Below, piece after piece: positions 43,929 to 54,444 of a stretch of 64,000 nt of DNA (its first letter is position 1; each line of letters opens with the position of its first letter). Below the pieces are notes generated by a model. It was not told where the DNA came from and searched no databases. It saw nothing but the letters and a program-made list of their open reading frames with translations. The stretch is from Cytobacillus oceanisediminis 2691 (GTDB taxonomy: Bacteria; Bacillota; Bacilli; Bacillales; Cytobacillaceae), in assembly GCF_000294775.2 (NCBI RefSeq), contig NZ_CP015506.1, forward strand, positions 3,819,501 to 3,883,500, written 5' to 3'. A program made the translations under genes and the position numbers.

Positions 43929-45191
43929 TTAATCAAGAAAATCATCAGTAAGTCTTTCCAGAACATCGAGGTACTCTTCATTGCCTGGCTCCAGTTTGAT
44001 TAATGTATTAAAAATTTCGGCAGCCTCTTCCCTTTTTCCTTCCTCTGCTAAAAAATATCCGTAATCTGAAAGAAAATCAGGCTGCTGTTTAAAGAAAGTA
44101 TATGCAAGCTGGTATTTGTTTAATGCCTCTGAATATTCTTCAGTATGCTGAAAGGCAACAGCTGAATCCCATATAAGCTGCGGCTCTTCAAGCTCGTTCA
44201 AAATATCAGTGATCTCGATTACATCTTCATATCTTTCGTGCTGCAGAAGCAGTCTATTTAAATAAATGGCTGCCTGGACATATTCGGGATCCAGTGCAAG
44301 AGCCTGTCTGAACATATCTTCAGCTTCTTTTTCATTGCCATTTTTCAGGGCAAGCTTACCGCCATAGAAAAATAGTTCTTTATTAAATTCGTCCAATTTA
44401 ATGCCTTCCTTTACCGCTTCAAGGCCTTTTCCAGCCTCTTCCTCCCTCTCATATGCCTGGGCAAGATATAAATACAGTGAATGATACTCGGGGTCCAGAT
44501 CCTTCAGTTCTGTCAACTTTTCAATTGCTGTACGGTTAAAGCCCGCTTGCAGCGCTGTAAAAGCATAGCTGAATAGGGTATTAATCTCCAGTTTATCAGC
44601 AAGCGCTTTTTCGTAATATGGAAGGGCTTCTTCAAATGCTCCTCCTGCGCTGAGAATATCCGCCATTCTCTGATTTACATTTATCCCCGCAATGACTTCC
44701 TCTTTACCGAGAACATTTTCGTAAATCCACTTTGCTTCCAGGAATCTTCCCTGCTCTGCATAAAGTTCTCCCAAAGCAAAATCTACAATTACTTCTTCAG
44801 GTAATATTTCTTTTGCTTTCAGCAGCTTTTGTTCGCTGACTTCGAATAGACCATCCATTTGATAAAGGTCTGCTAATAGAAGAAGCGACTGCGGAAAGCT
44901 TGGATCATGCTCATTTATTCTTTCAAGGACGAGGATGGCTTCCTCTTCATTTCCCAGATCAATATGTGTTTCAGCTAACAGAACGAGCAGTTCCCCTTCT
45001 TCCGGATATGCTTCCAGAAGACGTTCATATAATGCTTTTGATTCTTCAAGGAACCCATACTGGAACAGTTCTTCTGCCAGCAGGAACCTTTCTTCATGTG
45101 AACCATCCAGCAGTATTAGCTGATAGCTCTCCAATGCTTCTTCGTGATGACCGTTTTCTAAAAGAGTAATGATTTTATTTACTTTATCCAT
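43929..45191 (-). CDS. ypiA: YpiA, tetratricopeptide repeat protein
   Basis: A 420-residue acidic protein built almost wholly of TPR units of about 34 residues, for example ALALDPEYVQAAIYLNRLLL and IKLEPGNEEYLDVL. No signal peptide or enzyme domain. Such proteins act as scaffolds. Position and length fit YpiA, which is a partner of YpiB in the B. subtilis gene order. AAAGGAATTTAGT precedes the ATG. Confidence 0.9.
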   Translation of the reverse strand: MDKVNKIITLLENGHHEEALESYQLILLDGSHEERFLLAEELFQYGFLEESKALYERLLEAYPEEGELLVLLAETHIDLGNEEEAILVLERINEHDPSFPQSLLLLADLYQMDGLFEVSEQKLLKAKEILPEEVIVDFALGELYAEQGRFLEAKWIYENVLGKEEVIAGINVNQRMADILSAGGAFEEALPYYEKALADKLEINTLFSYAFTALQAGFNRTAIEKLTELKDLDPEYHSLYLYLAQAYEREEEAGKGLEAVKEGIKLDEFNKELFFYGGKLALKNGNEKEAEDMFRQALALDPEYVQAAIYLNRLLLQHERYEDVIEITDILNELEEPQLIWDSAVAFQHTEEYSEALNKYQLAYTFFKQQPDFLSDYGYFLAEEGKREEAAEIFNTLIKLEPGNEEYLDVLERLTDDFLD

Positions 45192-45210
45192 ACTAAATTC
45201 CTTTCGAATG

Positions 45211-46116
45211 CTAATCGGCTATTTTAAAGTAAGCTGGCGTACTGATATTAACATGCTCGCCTGACCCTGAACGGAAAACCACTTCTTGCCCGGCTCGTAT
45301 CACTTTCCCCCTCAGTACAGAAACAGCAAGTTTATCTCTATGATAATGAAACAGCTGTGATTCTTCAACGGTAAGACCTTCTGCAGGTTTTTCATATAAA
45401 TTATAGCTGATTTCACCACCCTGATGGATATTTCCTTTTAACGGGTAAATTCCTGCTTTGGAAAGGACTGACCGGGATAGCGGTTCGTGTTCATTCAGCT
45501 CATTTGGCATGGAAGGGATTTTCTGCTCCTGCATCATTTTTTTCCATAATGTATTAATTCTGCTTTTCTCCTTTTCATTCCTGCTTGCAAAGATTGGGGA
45601 AAGCGGGCAATTATAAGGAAACATGGCTTCCCGCAGCCACCCCCATGGTACAGCTTCAAGCTCCTTTGCATCCTGTATTTCAACAAAAACAACAGGAACC
45701 CTTTCCCTCTTGCATCTTCTAATAAATGAAGGTGTGAGGAGACGGACAGGAATCTTAACACCAATAATATAATCGATTGGACTGCTTAACAAACTTGCCT
45801 TAAAGCATTTCAGGTCACTCTTCATGGAATATTCATGCTTTACAGGTGCGGCTGTTAGGAAGGCTGTACAGCCTTTTAATAGGAACTCCCTTATATAATA
45901 CTCTTTGAGTTCAATAAAAGGCTTTTCCAGCGGTATAGATGTATCCAGAACCACAAATCCTGCAGCCATAATAAATGCAGCGGCATCCATTCTGGCAAAC
46001 TGAAACCTTTTCATTTCTGCCTGCATCAGTGAAATCTCATTATTCTTGATCAGCAGTGATGTTTTTATCAGCTTGTCTTCCTTTAAAATATTTGCATTCT
46101 CAATAATATAAGTCAT
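45211..46116 (-). CDS. Amidohydrolase-like protein without the metal-binding HxH
   Basis: A 301-residue protein with the opening pattern of cyclic amidohydrolases such as dihydroorotase or NagA: a small beta-domain (IIENANILKEDKLIKTSLLI), then AAGFVVLDTSIPL at 51-63, where true enzymes have PGFIDxHxH; here the two His positions are D58 and S60. The closing beta-strands (VSVLRGKVIRAGQEVVFRSG) also fit the family's C-terminal beta-sandwich. So it looks like a pseudoenzyme, but the family call is from pattern only. The start at 46116 follows GAGGGTGG. It lies between aroA and ypiA; no symbol is assigned. Confidence 0.6.
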   Translation of the reverse strand: MTYIIENANILKEDKLIKTSLLIKNNEISLMQAEMKRFQFARMDAAAFIMAAGFVVLDTSIPLEKPFIELKEYYIREFLLKGCTAFLTAAPVKHEYSMKSDLKCFKASLLSSPIDYIIGVKIPVRLLTPSFIRRCKRERVPVVFVEIQDAKELEAVPWGWLREAMFPYNCPLSPIFASRNEKEKSRINTLWKKMMQEQKIPSMPNELNEHEPLSRSVLSKAGIYPLKGNIHQGGEISYNLYEKPAEGLTVEESQLFHYHRDKLAVSVLRGKVIRAGQEVVFRSGSGEHVNISTPAYFKIAD

Positions 46117-46185
46117 AAAACCACCCTCTAAAACGGTCTTATGACAAGCTATGAATTTTTCTCGCAAATATGACTGATTCAATAG

Positions 46186-46217
46186 AAAAAGAGCTGCAGG
46201 AAATCAGCTCTTTTTTA
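46186..46217 (-). terminator. Terminator of aroA
   Basis: AAAAAGAGCTG (46186-46196) pairs with CAGCTCTTTTT (46205-46215), with T tracts on both strands. Confidence 0.88.
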
Positions 46218-46254
46218 AATGACAAGAATGTCCAAAATTCCGAAGTTTGATATC

Positions 46255-46319
46255 TATCAGCGCAAGCAGCCTGCCTCCTCGATGTGCCGGGGCGTGCAAG
46301 GCGCTTACAGCTTTTCTTA
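46255..46319 (-). repeat. Dispersed intergenic repeat, copy F, starting at the aroA stop codon
   Basis: On the minus strand the aroA stop TAA runs into GAAAAGCTGTAAGCGCCTTG, the family terminus; about 60 bases are recognisable. Confidence 0.6.
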
Positions 46320-47612
46320 CGTCTCCGAAATCAGGCTTTCAAAATGCTCAAAAAACGACGGATAGGATACAGAAATAGCTTCTTTCTGTTGAAGCTGAAC
46401 TTCCCCCTTTGAAATGGCAGCGGCAACTGCAAGCATCATGCCGATTCGATGGTCCCCATGGCTTGAAACAGTACCTCCAGAAAGGGATGACCTCCCTTTG
46501 ATCACCATTCCATCTTCCGTAGCAGTAATATCGGCTCCAAGCTTTGACAGTTCCTTGACAACCGTATCAATGCGATTCGTTTCCTTGACTTTAAGTTCTT
46601 CTGCATCCTTGATAACTGTTTCTCCCTCTGCCTGTGTTGCGAGCAGGGCTATAATAGGAATTTCATCGATAAGCCGGGGAATGAGCGCCCCTTCGATAAC
46701 GGTTCCTTTAAGAGTGGATGTTCTAATGGTAATATCTCCTGCGGGCTCGGCTAAGCCATTTTCATATGGCTCAATGCTAATATTTGCACCCATCTGCTGC
46801 AATACCTCAATGATGCCGGTTCTTGTAGGATTGAGCCCGACGTTTTTCAGTTTAATCTCACTGTTAGGCACAATGGCTCCTGCAGCCAGGAAGAAGGCAG
46901 CAGAAGATATATCGCCTGGAACATGGATTTCCGTCCCTGTTAGCGTTTGACCGCCTTTAATCCGAATGGTATGCCCATCTGCTGCAACTTCCCCGCCAAA
47001 TTGCTTAATCATTCTTTCGGTATGATCACGCGTCTTCATAGGTTCAATAATGACTGTTTCCCCACTGGCCTGCAGGCCGGCAAAGAGCAGCGAGGATTTT
47101 ACCTGTGCGCTCGCTACAGGAAGCTCGTATGCTGCCCCGGCCAACGGTCCGCCAATTACTGATAAAGGGGTAAATTCACCATTCTTCCTGCCATAAATCT
47201 TCGCCCCAAATAAACTAAGCGGTGCGGTAACTCTTGTCATTGGCCTTTTTGCAATTGATTCATCCCCGACAAGGACTGAATGGAATGGACGGCCAGCCAG
47301 GATTCCCATCATAAGGCGAATGGTTGTACCGGAATTGCCAACATCCAGAATAGCTTCGGGTTCATGTAATCCATCCATCCCCTTCCCCATAATTGTGACT
47401 TTATTGCCTTCCTGTTCAATAGATACACCCAGCTTTCTAAAGCAGGCTATCGTACTTAAGCAGTCCTCACCAAGCAGGAAATTGGTTACAACAGTCTTTC
47501 CCTTTGCAATTGATCCAAACATCACAGATCGATGAGATATGGATTTATCACCTGGTACCGCAATTTCTCCGCTTAATCCCTTAAGATTTGTCCTTAAATT
47601 TGCCGGAATCAT
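46317..47612 (-). CDS. aroA: 3-phosphoshikimate 1-carboxyvinyltransferase (EPSP synthase)
   Basis: A 431-residue enzyme (called aroE in B. subtilis) of the shikimate pathway. The substrate motifs are [25 protein letters not shown] and [11 protein letters not shown], and the sequence is typical of class II EPSP synthases (RPMTRVT rather than RPMDRL). The start at 47612 follows AAAGGGTGATTAAT; the 22 extra upstream codons are not conserved. The stop codon coincides with the first bases of a repeat. It is the last gene of the aroC-aroB-aroH-hisC-tyrA-aroA series. Confidence 0.95.
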   Translation of the reverse strand: MIPANLRTNLKGLSGEIAVPGDKSISHRSVMFGSIAKGKTVVTNFLLGEDCLSTIACFRKLGVSIEQEGNKVTIMGKGMDGLHEPEAILDVGNSGTTIRLMMGILAGRPFHSVLVGDESIAKRPMTRVTAPLSLFGAKIYGRKNGEFTPLSVIGGPLAGAAYELPVASAQVKSSLLFAGLQASGETVIIEPMKTRDHTERMIKQFGGEVAADGHTIRIKGGQTLTGTEIHVPGDISSAAFFLAAGAIVPNSEIKLKNVGLNPTRTGIIEVLQQMGANISIEPYENGLAEPAGDITIRTSTLKGTVIEGALIPRLIDEIPIIALLATQAEGETVIKDAEELKVKETNRIDTVVKELSKLGADITATEDGMVIKGRSSLSGGTVSSHGDHRIGMMLAVAAAISKGEVQLQQKEAISVSYPSFFEHFESLISET

Positions 47613-47655
47613 ATTAATCACCCTTTGCTGGTTTATAAAGGTCTTCCCTGCTGAA

Positions 47656-48762
47656 CTATAGACCGATGGTTGTTTCATAGCTTGTATATTGTTCTAAGCA
47701 ATTAATGGCCCGTTCCCGGTCCTCTTCAGTTTGAAAGCTGATAACCAAAACTCCATAAATTTCTTCTCTTGTTTCCAGAATTCTGATATTCGTAATGCTG
47801 ATTTCTTCCTTAGCTAAATATCCAGTTATTTCTGAAATGACACCTGGGTAGTCCGGCACATCGACGAAGAGATCATAAAATGCCGGAATTGCGCCTTTTT
47901 CTTTTTGCGGCAGTTCATCCCTGAACAATTTTGCACGGAGGAAATACTCAAAAATGCCCTCACTGTTTTCTTGCCTGAGGATTGATTTAACATTCTCCAT
48001 TTCCTCCTGCCAATCCTCCATTAACTTAAGAAGCACTTCTTTATTCTGAAGCAGGATATCTCTCCACATTGCAGGGCTGCTGGAGGCAATCCTGGTAATA
48101 TCCCTGAATCCGCCGGCAGCCAGTCTTGGAATCAGCTTTTGTGAACGGCTTGTTTTTTCTGCCTGATGCACTAGAGAAGCAGCCACCATGTGCGGAAAAT
48201 GGCTCACAATACCAGTTATATAATCATGTTCTTCAGGCGATAAGGTTAGAAATTTTGCTTTCGTCCCTGTGAGCCATTCTTTTAACCTTTCAACCTCTGC
48301 CGTGGAAACGTGCTCTTCAGGAGTGAGCAGATAAAAGGCATTTTCAAAAAGCAATGCTTTTGCTGCAGTAACACCGCTCTTATGAGAGCCAGCCATTGGG
48401 TGGCCTCCGATAAACGTAATTCCTTTTTCCTTCAGTACCTTAGCGCAGCTGACAATTTCCTTTTTAGTGCTGCCTGCATCCGAGATGATGACCGTGTTTT
48501 TTAATTCACACTCTTTTAATATATGTATAATTTTTTGTGTCTCCTGCACAGGTGCAGCTATTAAAATTAAATCGGCGTCCCTTGCTCCATCCTCAATTGT
48601 AGAAGAAATTCCATCTGCGACCCCAAGCATTTCAGCAAGGCGTCCCTGCTCTTTATTTACATCAAAGCCGATGATCATGCTTTCACTATGGCTTCTTTTT
48701 ATCGATAATGCCAAAGAGCCGCCGATCAAACCAAGGCCGATAATAAAGATTTTCCCTCTCAT
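47656..48762 (-). CDS. tyrA: Prephenate dehydrogenase with C-terminal ACT domain
   Basis: A 368-residue enzyme that makes 4-hydroxyphenylpyruvate for tyrosine. The NAD-binding [10 protein letters not shown] is at residues 9-18, [12 protein letters not shown] marks the active site, and residues about 295-365 form an ACT domain ([17 protein letters not shown]) expected to bind tyrosine as feedback inhibitor. GGTGA precedes the ATG. Confidence 0.95.
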   Translation of the reverse strand: MRGKIFIIGLGLIGGSLALSIKRSHSESMIIGFDVNKEQGRLAEMLGVADGISSTIEDGARDADLILIAAPVQETQKIIHILKECELKNTVIISDAGSTKKEIVSCAKVLKEKGITFIGGHPMAGSHKSGVTAAKALLFENAFYLLTPEEHVSTAEVERLKEWLTGTKAKFLTLSPEEHDYITGIVSHFPHMVAASLVHQAEKTSRSQKLIPRLAAGGFRDITRIASSSPAMWRDILLQNKEVLLKLMEDWQEEMENVKSILRQENSEGIFEYFLRAKLFRDELPQKEKGAIPAFYDLFVDVPDYPGVISEITGYLAKEEISITNIRILETREEIYGVLVISFQTEEDRERAINCLEQYTSYETTIGL

Positions 48763-48779
48763 CCTCTCACCGCCTTATT

Positions 48780-48814
48780 AAAAATAATTCAGAGGCATCT
48801 ATATGCCTCTGAAT
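48780..48814 (-). terminator. Hairpin terminator between hisC and tyrA
   Basis: ATTCAGAGGCAT (48787-48798) pairs perfectly with ATGCCTCTGAAT (48803-48814). On the minus strand TATTTTTAAT follows. It would lower read-through into tyrA-aroA. Confidence 0.8.
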
Positions 48815-48852
48815 GGATATCAAAAAGTATTAATACTAAGAACCCATATTGC

Positions 48853-49953
48853 CTACAATGCTGCAGCCTGCTTTGCAAGGTATTGATCCATGGCGGCAAG
48901 CACACCATCATTCTGTTCCTTGGAACCTACTGTGACACGGACATATCCCTGGAAGCCAAGTGCTTTGCCGGAGCGGACGATATACCCTTTTTCAAGCAAA
49001 AATTGAAACACTTCATTTGAATCTGCATTAAAGTTGATTAAAATGAAATTTCCCTGTGAAGGGTAGTATTCCAGTCCATGTGCTTCACAGAAAGCATAGA
49101 ATTGTTCCAGCCCTTCCCGATTTTTCTGTCTGCACTCTTCGATAAAGTTCTGATCCCCTATGGCTGCAGCTGCTGCAGCCTGAGCAAACTTGTTTACATT
49201 GAACGGCTCCCTAACCGGCTCAAGAGCTTTGATAGTTTGAGGATCTGCAATTCCATAGCCTACCCGAAGGCTTGCTAAGCCATAAATTTTCGAAAATGTA
49301 CGAAGGACAATCAAATTTTCGAATTTCCGGATCAAATCCAATGCATTGTAGTAATCCTCAGCAATAACATATTCATAATAAGCTTCATCAAGGACTATCA
49401 ATACATCACGAGGCACCTTTTGCAGAAAGGAAAGCAATGAAGATTCATTAACATAGTTTCCTGTCGGATTGTTTGGACTGCAAACCCATACTACAGCTGT
49501 ATTTTCATCAATTGCAGCCAGCATTCCATCAAGATCATGTCCCCCATCAACTAATGGAATTTCCCTGATCTCGGCCCCTTCTACTACAGCATTATGCCTA
49601 TATTGAGGGAATGTTGGCGCAGCCATTACAGTATTTGTTTCCGGGCTTAATAAAGCTCTGGAAATCATTTGAATTATTTCATCCGATCCGTTTCCAAAAA
49701 TCAGCTGATCTTCCTGTATGCTTAAGTGTCCAGCCAGAGCAGTCCGCAGTTCAGAAGCATAGCCATCGGGATACAGCGCAAAAAATGATGTCGACTGATT
49801 CATAGTAAAAAGAACTTTTTCAGAGCATCCAAACGGATTTTCATTTGAAGCAAGCTTAACTATTTTATCCAGACCGTATTCCTTTTTTACTTGATCAATT
49901 GATTTTCCCGGCTGGTAAGGAGTTAAATCCAACAGCTGTTCCTTCCATTTCAT
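48853..49953 (-). CDS. hisC: Histidinol-phosphate / aromatic aminotransferase HisC
   Basis: A 366-residue PLP enzyme; K222 in RTFSKIYGLASLR is the cofactor lysine, and NNPTGN and LDEAYYEY are the substrate/cofactor motifs. In Bacillus the hisC of this cluster serves both histidine and phenylalanine/tyrosine synthesis. AAAAAGAGGTGG precedes the ATG. In B. subtilis trpEDCFBA lies between aroH and hisC; here only 86 bases separate them. Confidence 0.94.
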   Translation of the reverse strand: MKWKEQLLDLTPYQPGKSIDQVKKEYGLDKIVKLASNENPFGCSEKVLFTMNQSTSFFALYPDGYASELRTALAGHLSIQEDQLIFGNGSDEIIQMISRALLSPETNTVMAAPTFPQYRHNAVVEGAEIREIPLVDGGHDLDGMLAAIDENTAVVWVCSPNNPTGNYVNESSLLSFLQKVPRDVLIVLDEAYYEYVIAEDYYNALDLIRKFENLIVLRTFSKIYGLASLRVGYGIADPQTIKALEPVREPFNVNKFAQAAAAAAIGDQNFIEECRQKNREGLEQFYAFCEAHGLEYYPSQGNFILINFNADSNEVFQFLLEKGYIVRSGKALGFQGYVRVTVGSKEQNDGVLAAMDQYLAKQAAAL

Positions 49954-50030
49954 TCAAATCCACCTCTTTTTATCACTTTTACTTATTATCGTATTAAAGC
50001 GTTATTTGATCTGCTCCTATATTATCACAA

Positions 50031-50050
50031 AACTCTCCATTAAGGAGAGT
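50031..50050 (-). terminator. Possible weak terminator after aroH
   Basis: ACTCTCC (50032-50038) pairs with GGAGAGT (50044-50050); only TTTTG follows on the minus strand. The stem overlaps the aroH stop. Confidence 0.5.
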
Positions 50051-50414
50051 CTGTGGTCTTTAGATCTGGCCGGAGCTGGATGGCTTCACGCAAATATATA
50101 TGGCAGATATTCTCCTGAGGGACATCTATATTCACATGCATCATTACCCTAATACAATTACGAAGTGATCCTTCAACAGGTATTTCCCTCATGCACATGA
50201 CAGGAACATAGGTCCAGCCCTCTATTGAACGCATTGCCTTTGCGGGAAAGGCTGCTGTTAATTCTTCCGTAACGGATATGAAAACAGAAGCAACATCCTC
50301 AGAATTAATCTTATTCTCCTGAATCATTTGTCTGATCAGCATCTCAGTTGCCTCTAATATCTCAGATTCACTATTCTTATCTACGGTGACGGCTCCCCTC
50401 ACCCCTCGAATCAC
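50040..50414 (-). CDS. aroH: Chorismate mutase (AroH class)
   Basis: A 124-residue enzyme of the trimeric AroH fold that converts chorismate to prephenate. The catalytic arginines are in IRGVRGAVTV and NCIRVMMHVN, with FPAKAMRS between. The start is a GTG at 50414 preceded by GGGAGGTG; the product then begins MIRGVRGA, as B. subtilis MMIRGIRGA does. The nine upstream codons in frame were rejected. Confidence 0.94.
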   Translation of the reverse strand: MIRGVRGAVTVDKNSESEILEATEMLIRQMIQENKINSEDVASVFISVTEELTAAFPAKAMRSIEGWTYVPVMCMREIPVEGSLRNCIRVMMHVNIDVPQENICHIYLREAIQLRPDLKTTDSP

Positions 50415-50478
50415 TTGCAGCACCTCCCAAAGCTGATTCACCAGCCTTTTTATCTCTTAGTAATAAAGTCTTCCTTGT

Positions 50479-51555
50479 TTATTTTAAAAATATTGCGAGC
50501 TCCTGCAGAATAAAATCATCAGAAACCTGGTGTATAACGGGACTGCCCACTTCTTTCAAAAGAACAAAGCGGACATTCTGGCCTTCTGATTTTTTATCCT
50601 GCTTCATCCGTTCCAGCAGTTTTGAATGCGATAAATCTTCCGGGAGATCCGTTTGGTAGCCAAGCTGATCAAGCCAGCACCGGAATTCGTTAACATCAAA
50701 ACGCAGATCAAGCATTTTATTGCTTAATTGGAGTGCGAATAGCATTCCTACTGCAACAGATTCTCCATGTGTCCATTCTCCATAGCCTTTTTCTGCTTCA
50801 ATTGCATGACCCAAGGTATGGCCGAAATTCAAGAATGCGCGAACACCAGCTTCCTTTTCGTCCTCAGCAACGATCATGCCTTTGATTTCTATCCCCTTTG
50901 TAAGCATTCCGCTTAATTCATCAGAAGGAAGCCCTTCAAGCGAGCGGATGTTGTCTTTAAGACTCAAATAAAAGTTCATATCATGTATCAAGCTATGCTT
51001 TATTACTTCTGCAAACCCTGAGCGCACCTCTTTTGGAGGAAGGGAATCAAGAAAATTCAAATCATAAAATACAGCTTGAGGCTGATAAAAGGATCCCACC
51101 ATATTTTTTCCTGAAGGATGGTTGATGGCCACTTTCCCTCCAACGGCGCTATCATGCGCCAAAATGGTAGTAGGAATCTGAATGAAGGGTATCCCCCTCA
51201 TAAATGTGGCAGCCACGAAACCTCCCAAATCTCCGACAGCTCCCCCGCCAAACGCCAGAATAAGAGATTTTCGGTCAAGCTTATGTTCCAAAGCAAATGA
51301 CAAGCATTGATAGTAAACTTCAAATGTCTTTGCTCTCTCCCCGCTTGGCACTGTGCAGACTTTTGCATCTATACCCCTAAGTGCTGTTTCCAGCACAGGC
51401 AGATGTATGGCCCGGACCGTTTCATCTGTAATTATCATTAAATTGGTTAGAGCCGGAAAAGTATCTTTAATATATGATCCCAATCCCTCAATTGCTCCTG
51501 ACCCTATATAAACTGGATAGGTCCTCCCGGGGGTTTTGATTGAAATACTATTCAT
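50479..51555 (-). CDS. aroB: 3-dehydroquinate synthase
   Basis: A 358-residue NAD- and zinc-dependent enzyme for the second shikimate step. NAD-binding is seen in FGGGAVGDLGGFVAATFMRG and metal ligands in GHTLGHAIE and EWTHGESVAVG. The ATG overlaps the aroC stop by one base (TAATG), with GGGAG upstream inside aroC. Confidence 0.96.
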   Translation of the reverse strand: MNSISIKTPGRTYPVYIGSGAIEGLGSYIKDTFPALTNLMIITDETVRAIHLPVLETALRGIDAKVCTVPSGERAKTFEVYYQCLSFALEHKLDRKSLILAFGGGAVGDLGGFVAATFMRGIPFIQIPTTILAHDSAVGGKVAINHPSGKNMVGSFYQPQAVFYDLNFLDSLPPKEVRSGFAEVIKHSLIHDMNFYLSLKDNIRSLEGLPSDELSGMLTKGIEIKGMIVAEDEKEAGVRAFLNFGHTLGHAIEAEKGYGEWTHGESVAVGMLFALQLSNKMLDLRFDVNEFRCWLDQLGYQTDLPEDLSHSKLLERMKQDKKSEGQNVRFVLLKEVGSPVIHQVSDDFILQELAIFLK

Positions 51556-52727
51556 TAAAACTCCCTCGCAAATTTTCTTTGCTGCTCAACCGAAGCTTTT
51601 AATGCTTCGAAACGGTCAGAATAAAATTGATCCACAATAGCTGAAGCCAATTCCCAGGCAATTACATTTTCTGCAACGACTGCAGCTGCAGGTACTGCAC
51701 AGCTGTCAGAACGCTCTATGCTTGCTGAGAAGGGTTCCTTTGTTTCAATATCGACACTTTGAAGAGGCTTATAGAGGGTAGGAATTGGTTTCATCACTCC
51801 TCTGACAACAATAGGCATACCCGTTGTCATGCCCCCTTCTAAGCCGCCAAGCCGGTTCGTTTTCCGATAATAGCCTTTTTCAGGATCCCATGTGATCTCA
51901 TCATGAACTTCACTTCCAGGCTTCCTTGCAGCCTCAAAGCCAATGCCAAACTCAACACCTTTAAACGCATTAATGCTCACCATTGCCCCTGCAAGCTTTG
52001 AATCGAGCTTGCGGTCATAGTGTACATAACTTCCGACACCCGGAGGCATGCCTTCAACAATAACCTCTACTACTCCGCCAATGGAATCCCCATTTTCTTT
52101 CGCGGAATCAATGGCATCCATCATTTTTTGGCCGGCATTCTGATCCAGACAGCGAACAGGCGATTCTTCTGTGATTTCCTTTAACTCTTTTAGTGAAGAA
52201 TAATCTCTTTTGCTTGAAACAACCCCGCCAATTTCAATAACATGGGCTGCAACTTCAATCCCCAATTCAGAGAGCAGTTTTTTGGCAGCTGCACCGGCTG
52301 CCACCCTCACTGTCGTTTCTCTGGCTGAAGATCGCTCCAGCACATTCCTCATATCCCTGTGCCCATATTTTAGTGCTCCATTTAAGTCAGCATGGCCTGG
52401 ACGGGGACGCGATATTTTTCTCTTCACTTCACCCTCATCCTCAGGACTTAGAGGGTCCTGGCCCATAATCTTTGTCCAATGCTTCCAATCATTATTCTCA
52501 ACCACAAGTGCCACCGGCGATCCTAATGTATATCCATGCCTGATCCCCGCTGTTATTTGAACAGTATCCTTTTCAATTTGCATCCTTCTGCCTCTGCCAT
52601 AGCCTTTCTGGCGTCTGGCAAGTTCTTCATTTATATCTGAATCAATCAGCGGCATTCCTGCAGGCAGCCCTTCAATTATAGTGGTCAGCTGTGGTCCGTG
52701 AGATTCACCAGATGTAAGATATCTCAA
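51555..52727 (-). CDS. aroC: Chorismate synthase
   Basis: A 390-residue enzyme (aroF in B. subtilis) that makes chorismate from EPSP with reduced FMN. The signatures are [36 protein letters not shown] and RSSARETT. The start is a TTG at 52727 nine bases after AAGGGGG, giving MRYLTSGES and the same length as the B. subtilis enzyme. It is the first gene of the aromatic group. Confidence 0.95.
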   Translation of the reverse strand: MRYLTSGESHGPQLTTIIEGLPAGMPLIDSDINEELARRQKGYGRGRRMQIEKDTVQITAGIRHGYTLGSPVALVVENNDWKHWTKIMGQDPLSPEDEGEVKRKISRPRPGHADLNGALKYGHRDMRNVLERSSARETTVRVAAGAAAKKLLSELGIEVAAHVIEIGGVVSSKRDYSSLKELKEITEESPVRCLDQNAGQKMMDAIDSAKENGDSIGGVVEVIVEGMPPGVGSYVHYDRKLDSKLAGAMVSINAFKGVEFGIGFEAARKPGSEVHDEITWDPEKGYYRKTNRLGGLEGGMTTGMPIVVRGVMKPIPTLYKPLQSVDIETKEPFSASIERSDSCAVPAAAVVAENVIAWELASAIVDQFYSDRFEALKASVEQQRKFAREF

Positions 52728-52889
52728 AACTCTTTCCCCCTTCAACTCATTAAAGGATTATGTATCAATATAACATAATGATAAATATAAGAATAGATAA
52801 AATTGAAAATTCCTATAATATTTTATTTCTTCTTATGAATGGAGCCATTTTAACACGAATAGATATTTACTACAAAACGGAGAAAAACA

Positions 52890-52921
52890 AAAGAAAGAGG
52901 ATGTCAGAAAATCATCCCCTA
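52890..52921 (-). terminator. Probable terminator of cheR
   Basis: GAGGATG and CATCCCC, separated by 12 bases, can pair; on the minus strand CTCTTTCTTTTGTTTTTC follows. Moderate stem. Confidence 0.5.
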
Positions 52922-52935
52922 TGCGGTTACTTTTT

Positions 52936-53754
<819 letters not shown>

Positions 53755-53791
53755 CTATGCCCGCCCAGCCGTAAAAATGAATTCGGTTACA

Positions 53792-53826
53792 AAAAAAGCA
53801 CTTGTCAGGGACAAGTACTTTTTTTG
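53792..53826 (-). terminator. Terminator of ndk
   Basis: AAAAAAAGCACTTGTC and GACAAGTACTTTTTTT pair around a short loop (one wobble), with T tracts on both strands. Confidence 0.9.
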
Positions 53827-53830
53827 AATA

Positions 53831-54277
53831 TTAGTTAATCCATTCATTCATTAGTTTTTTGTATTCCACTTTTTCTTCCTCTTTGAAGAAAAGGCCGATC
53901 TCACGTTCTGCACTTGCAGGTGAATCTGATCCATGGATTACATTTTTCCCAACTGTAATGCCGAAATCTCCTCTGATTGTTCCAGGAGCAGCATCTTTAG
54001 GATTTGTTGAACCCATCATCTGACGAGCTGTAGCGATAACATTTTCACCTTCCCAAACCATTGCGAATACTGGTCCGGATGTAATAAAGTCAACAAGTTC
54101 TCCGAAAAATGGACGCTCTTTATGCTCTCCATAATGCTCTTCAGCAAGTTCCCTGCTGATGCTCATTAGCTTGCCGCCAACAAGCTGAAAGCCTTTTTTT
54201 TCGAAACGGGAAACGATTTCCCCGATTAGATTGCGCTGTACTCCGTCTGGTTTAACCATTAAAAATGTTCTTTCCAT
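53831..54277 (-). CDS. ndk: Nucleoside diphosphate kinase
   Basis: A 148-residue enzyme that balances nucleoside triphosphates. The phospho-histidine is H115 in NVIHGSDSP; the nucleotide-binding residues in TFLMVKPDG are present. The start at 54277 follows TTAGGAG; the frame opens three codons earlier. Confidence 0.97.
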   Translation of the reverse strand: MERTFLMVKPDGVQRNLIGEIVSRFEKKGFQLVGGKLMSISRELAEEHYGEHKERPFFGELVDFITSGPVFAMVWEGENVIATARQMMGSTNPKDAAPGTIRGDFGITVGKNVIHGSDSPASAEREIGLFFKEEEKVEYKKLMNEWIN

Positions 54278-54395
54278 TGATTCCACTCCTAAAACTTTAT
54301 GTATAGTGATTTATGTTAATCCACGAAAATATTAACATTGTTTTGAAAATTTAGCAACAGAAATCTGAAAGCGCTTTTACTTAATAATTTCCTCC

Positions 54396-54433
54396 TAAAC
54401 AAAATTGCCGGCACCTGTAAAAGTGCTGGCAAT
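54396..54433 (-). terminator. Terminator of hepT
   Basis: ATTGCCGGCAC (54404-54414) pairs with GTGCTGGCAAT (54423-54433) with one mismatch; TTTTGTTT follows on the minus strand. Confidence 0.85.
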
Positions 54434-54444
54434 TAATTGGCGGA

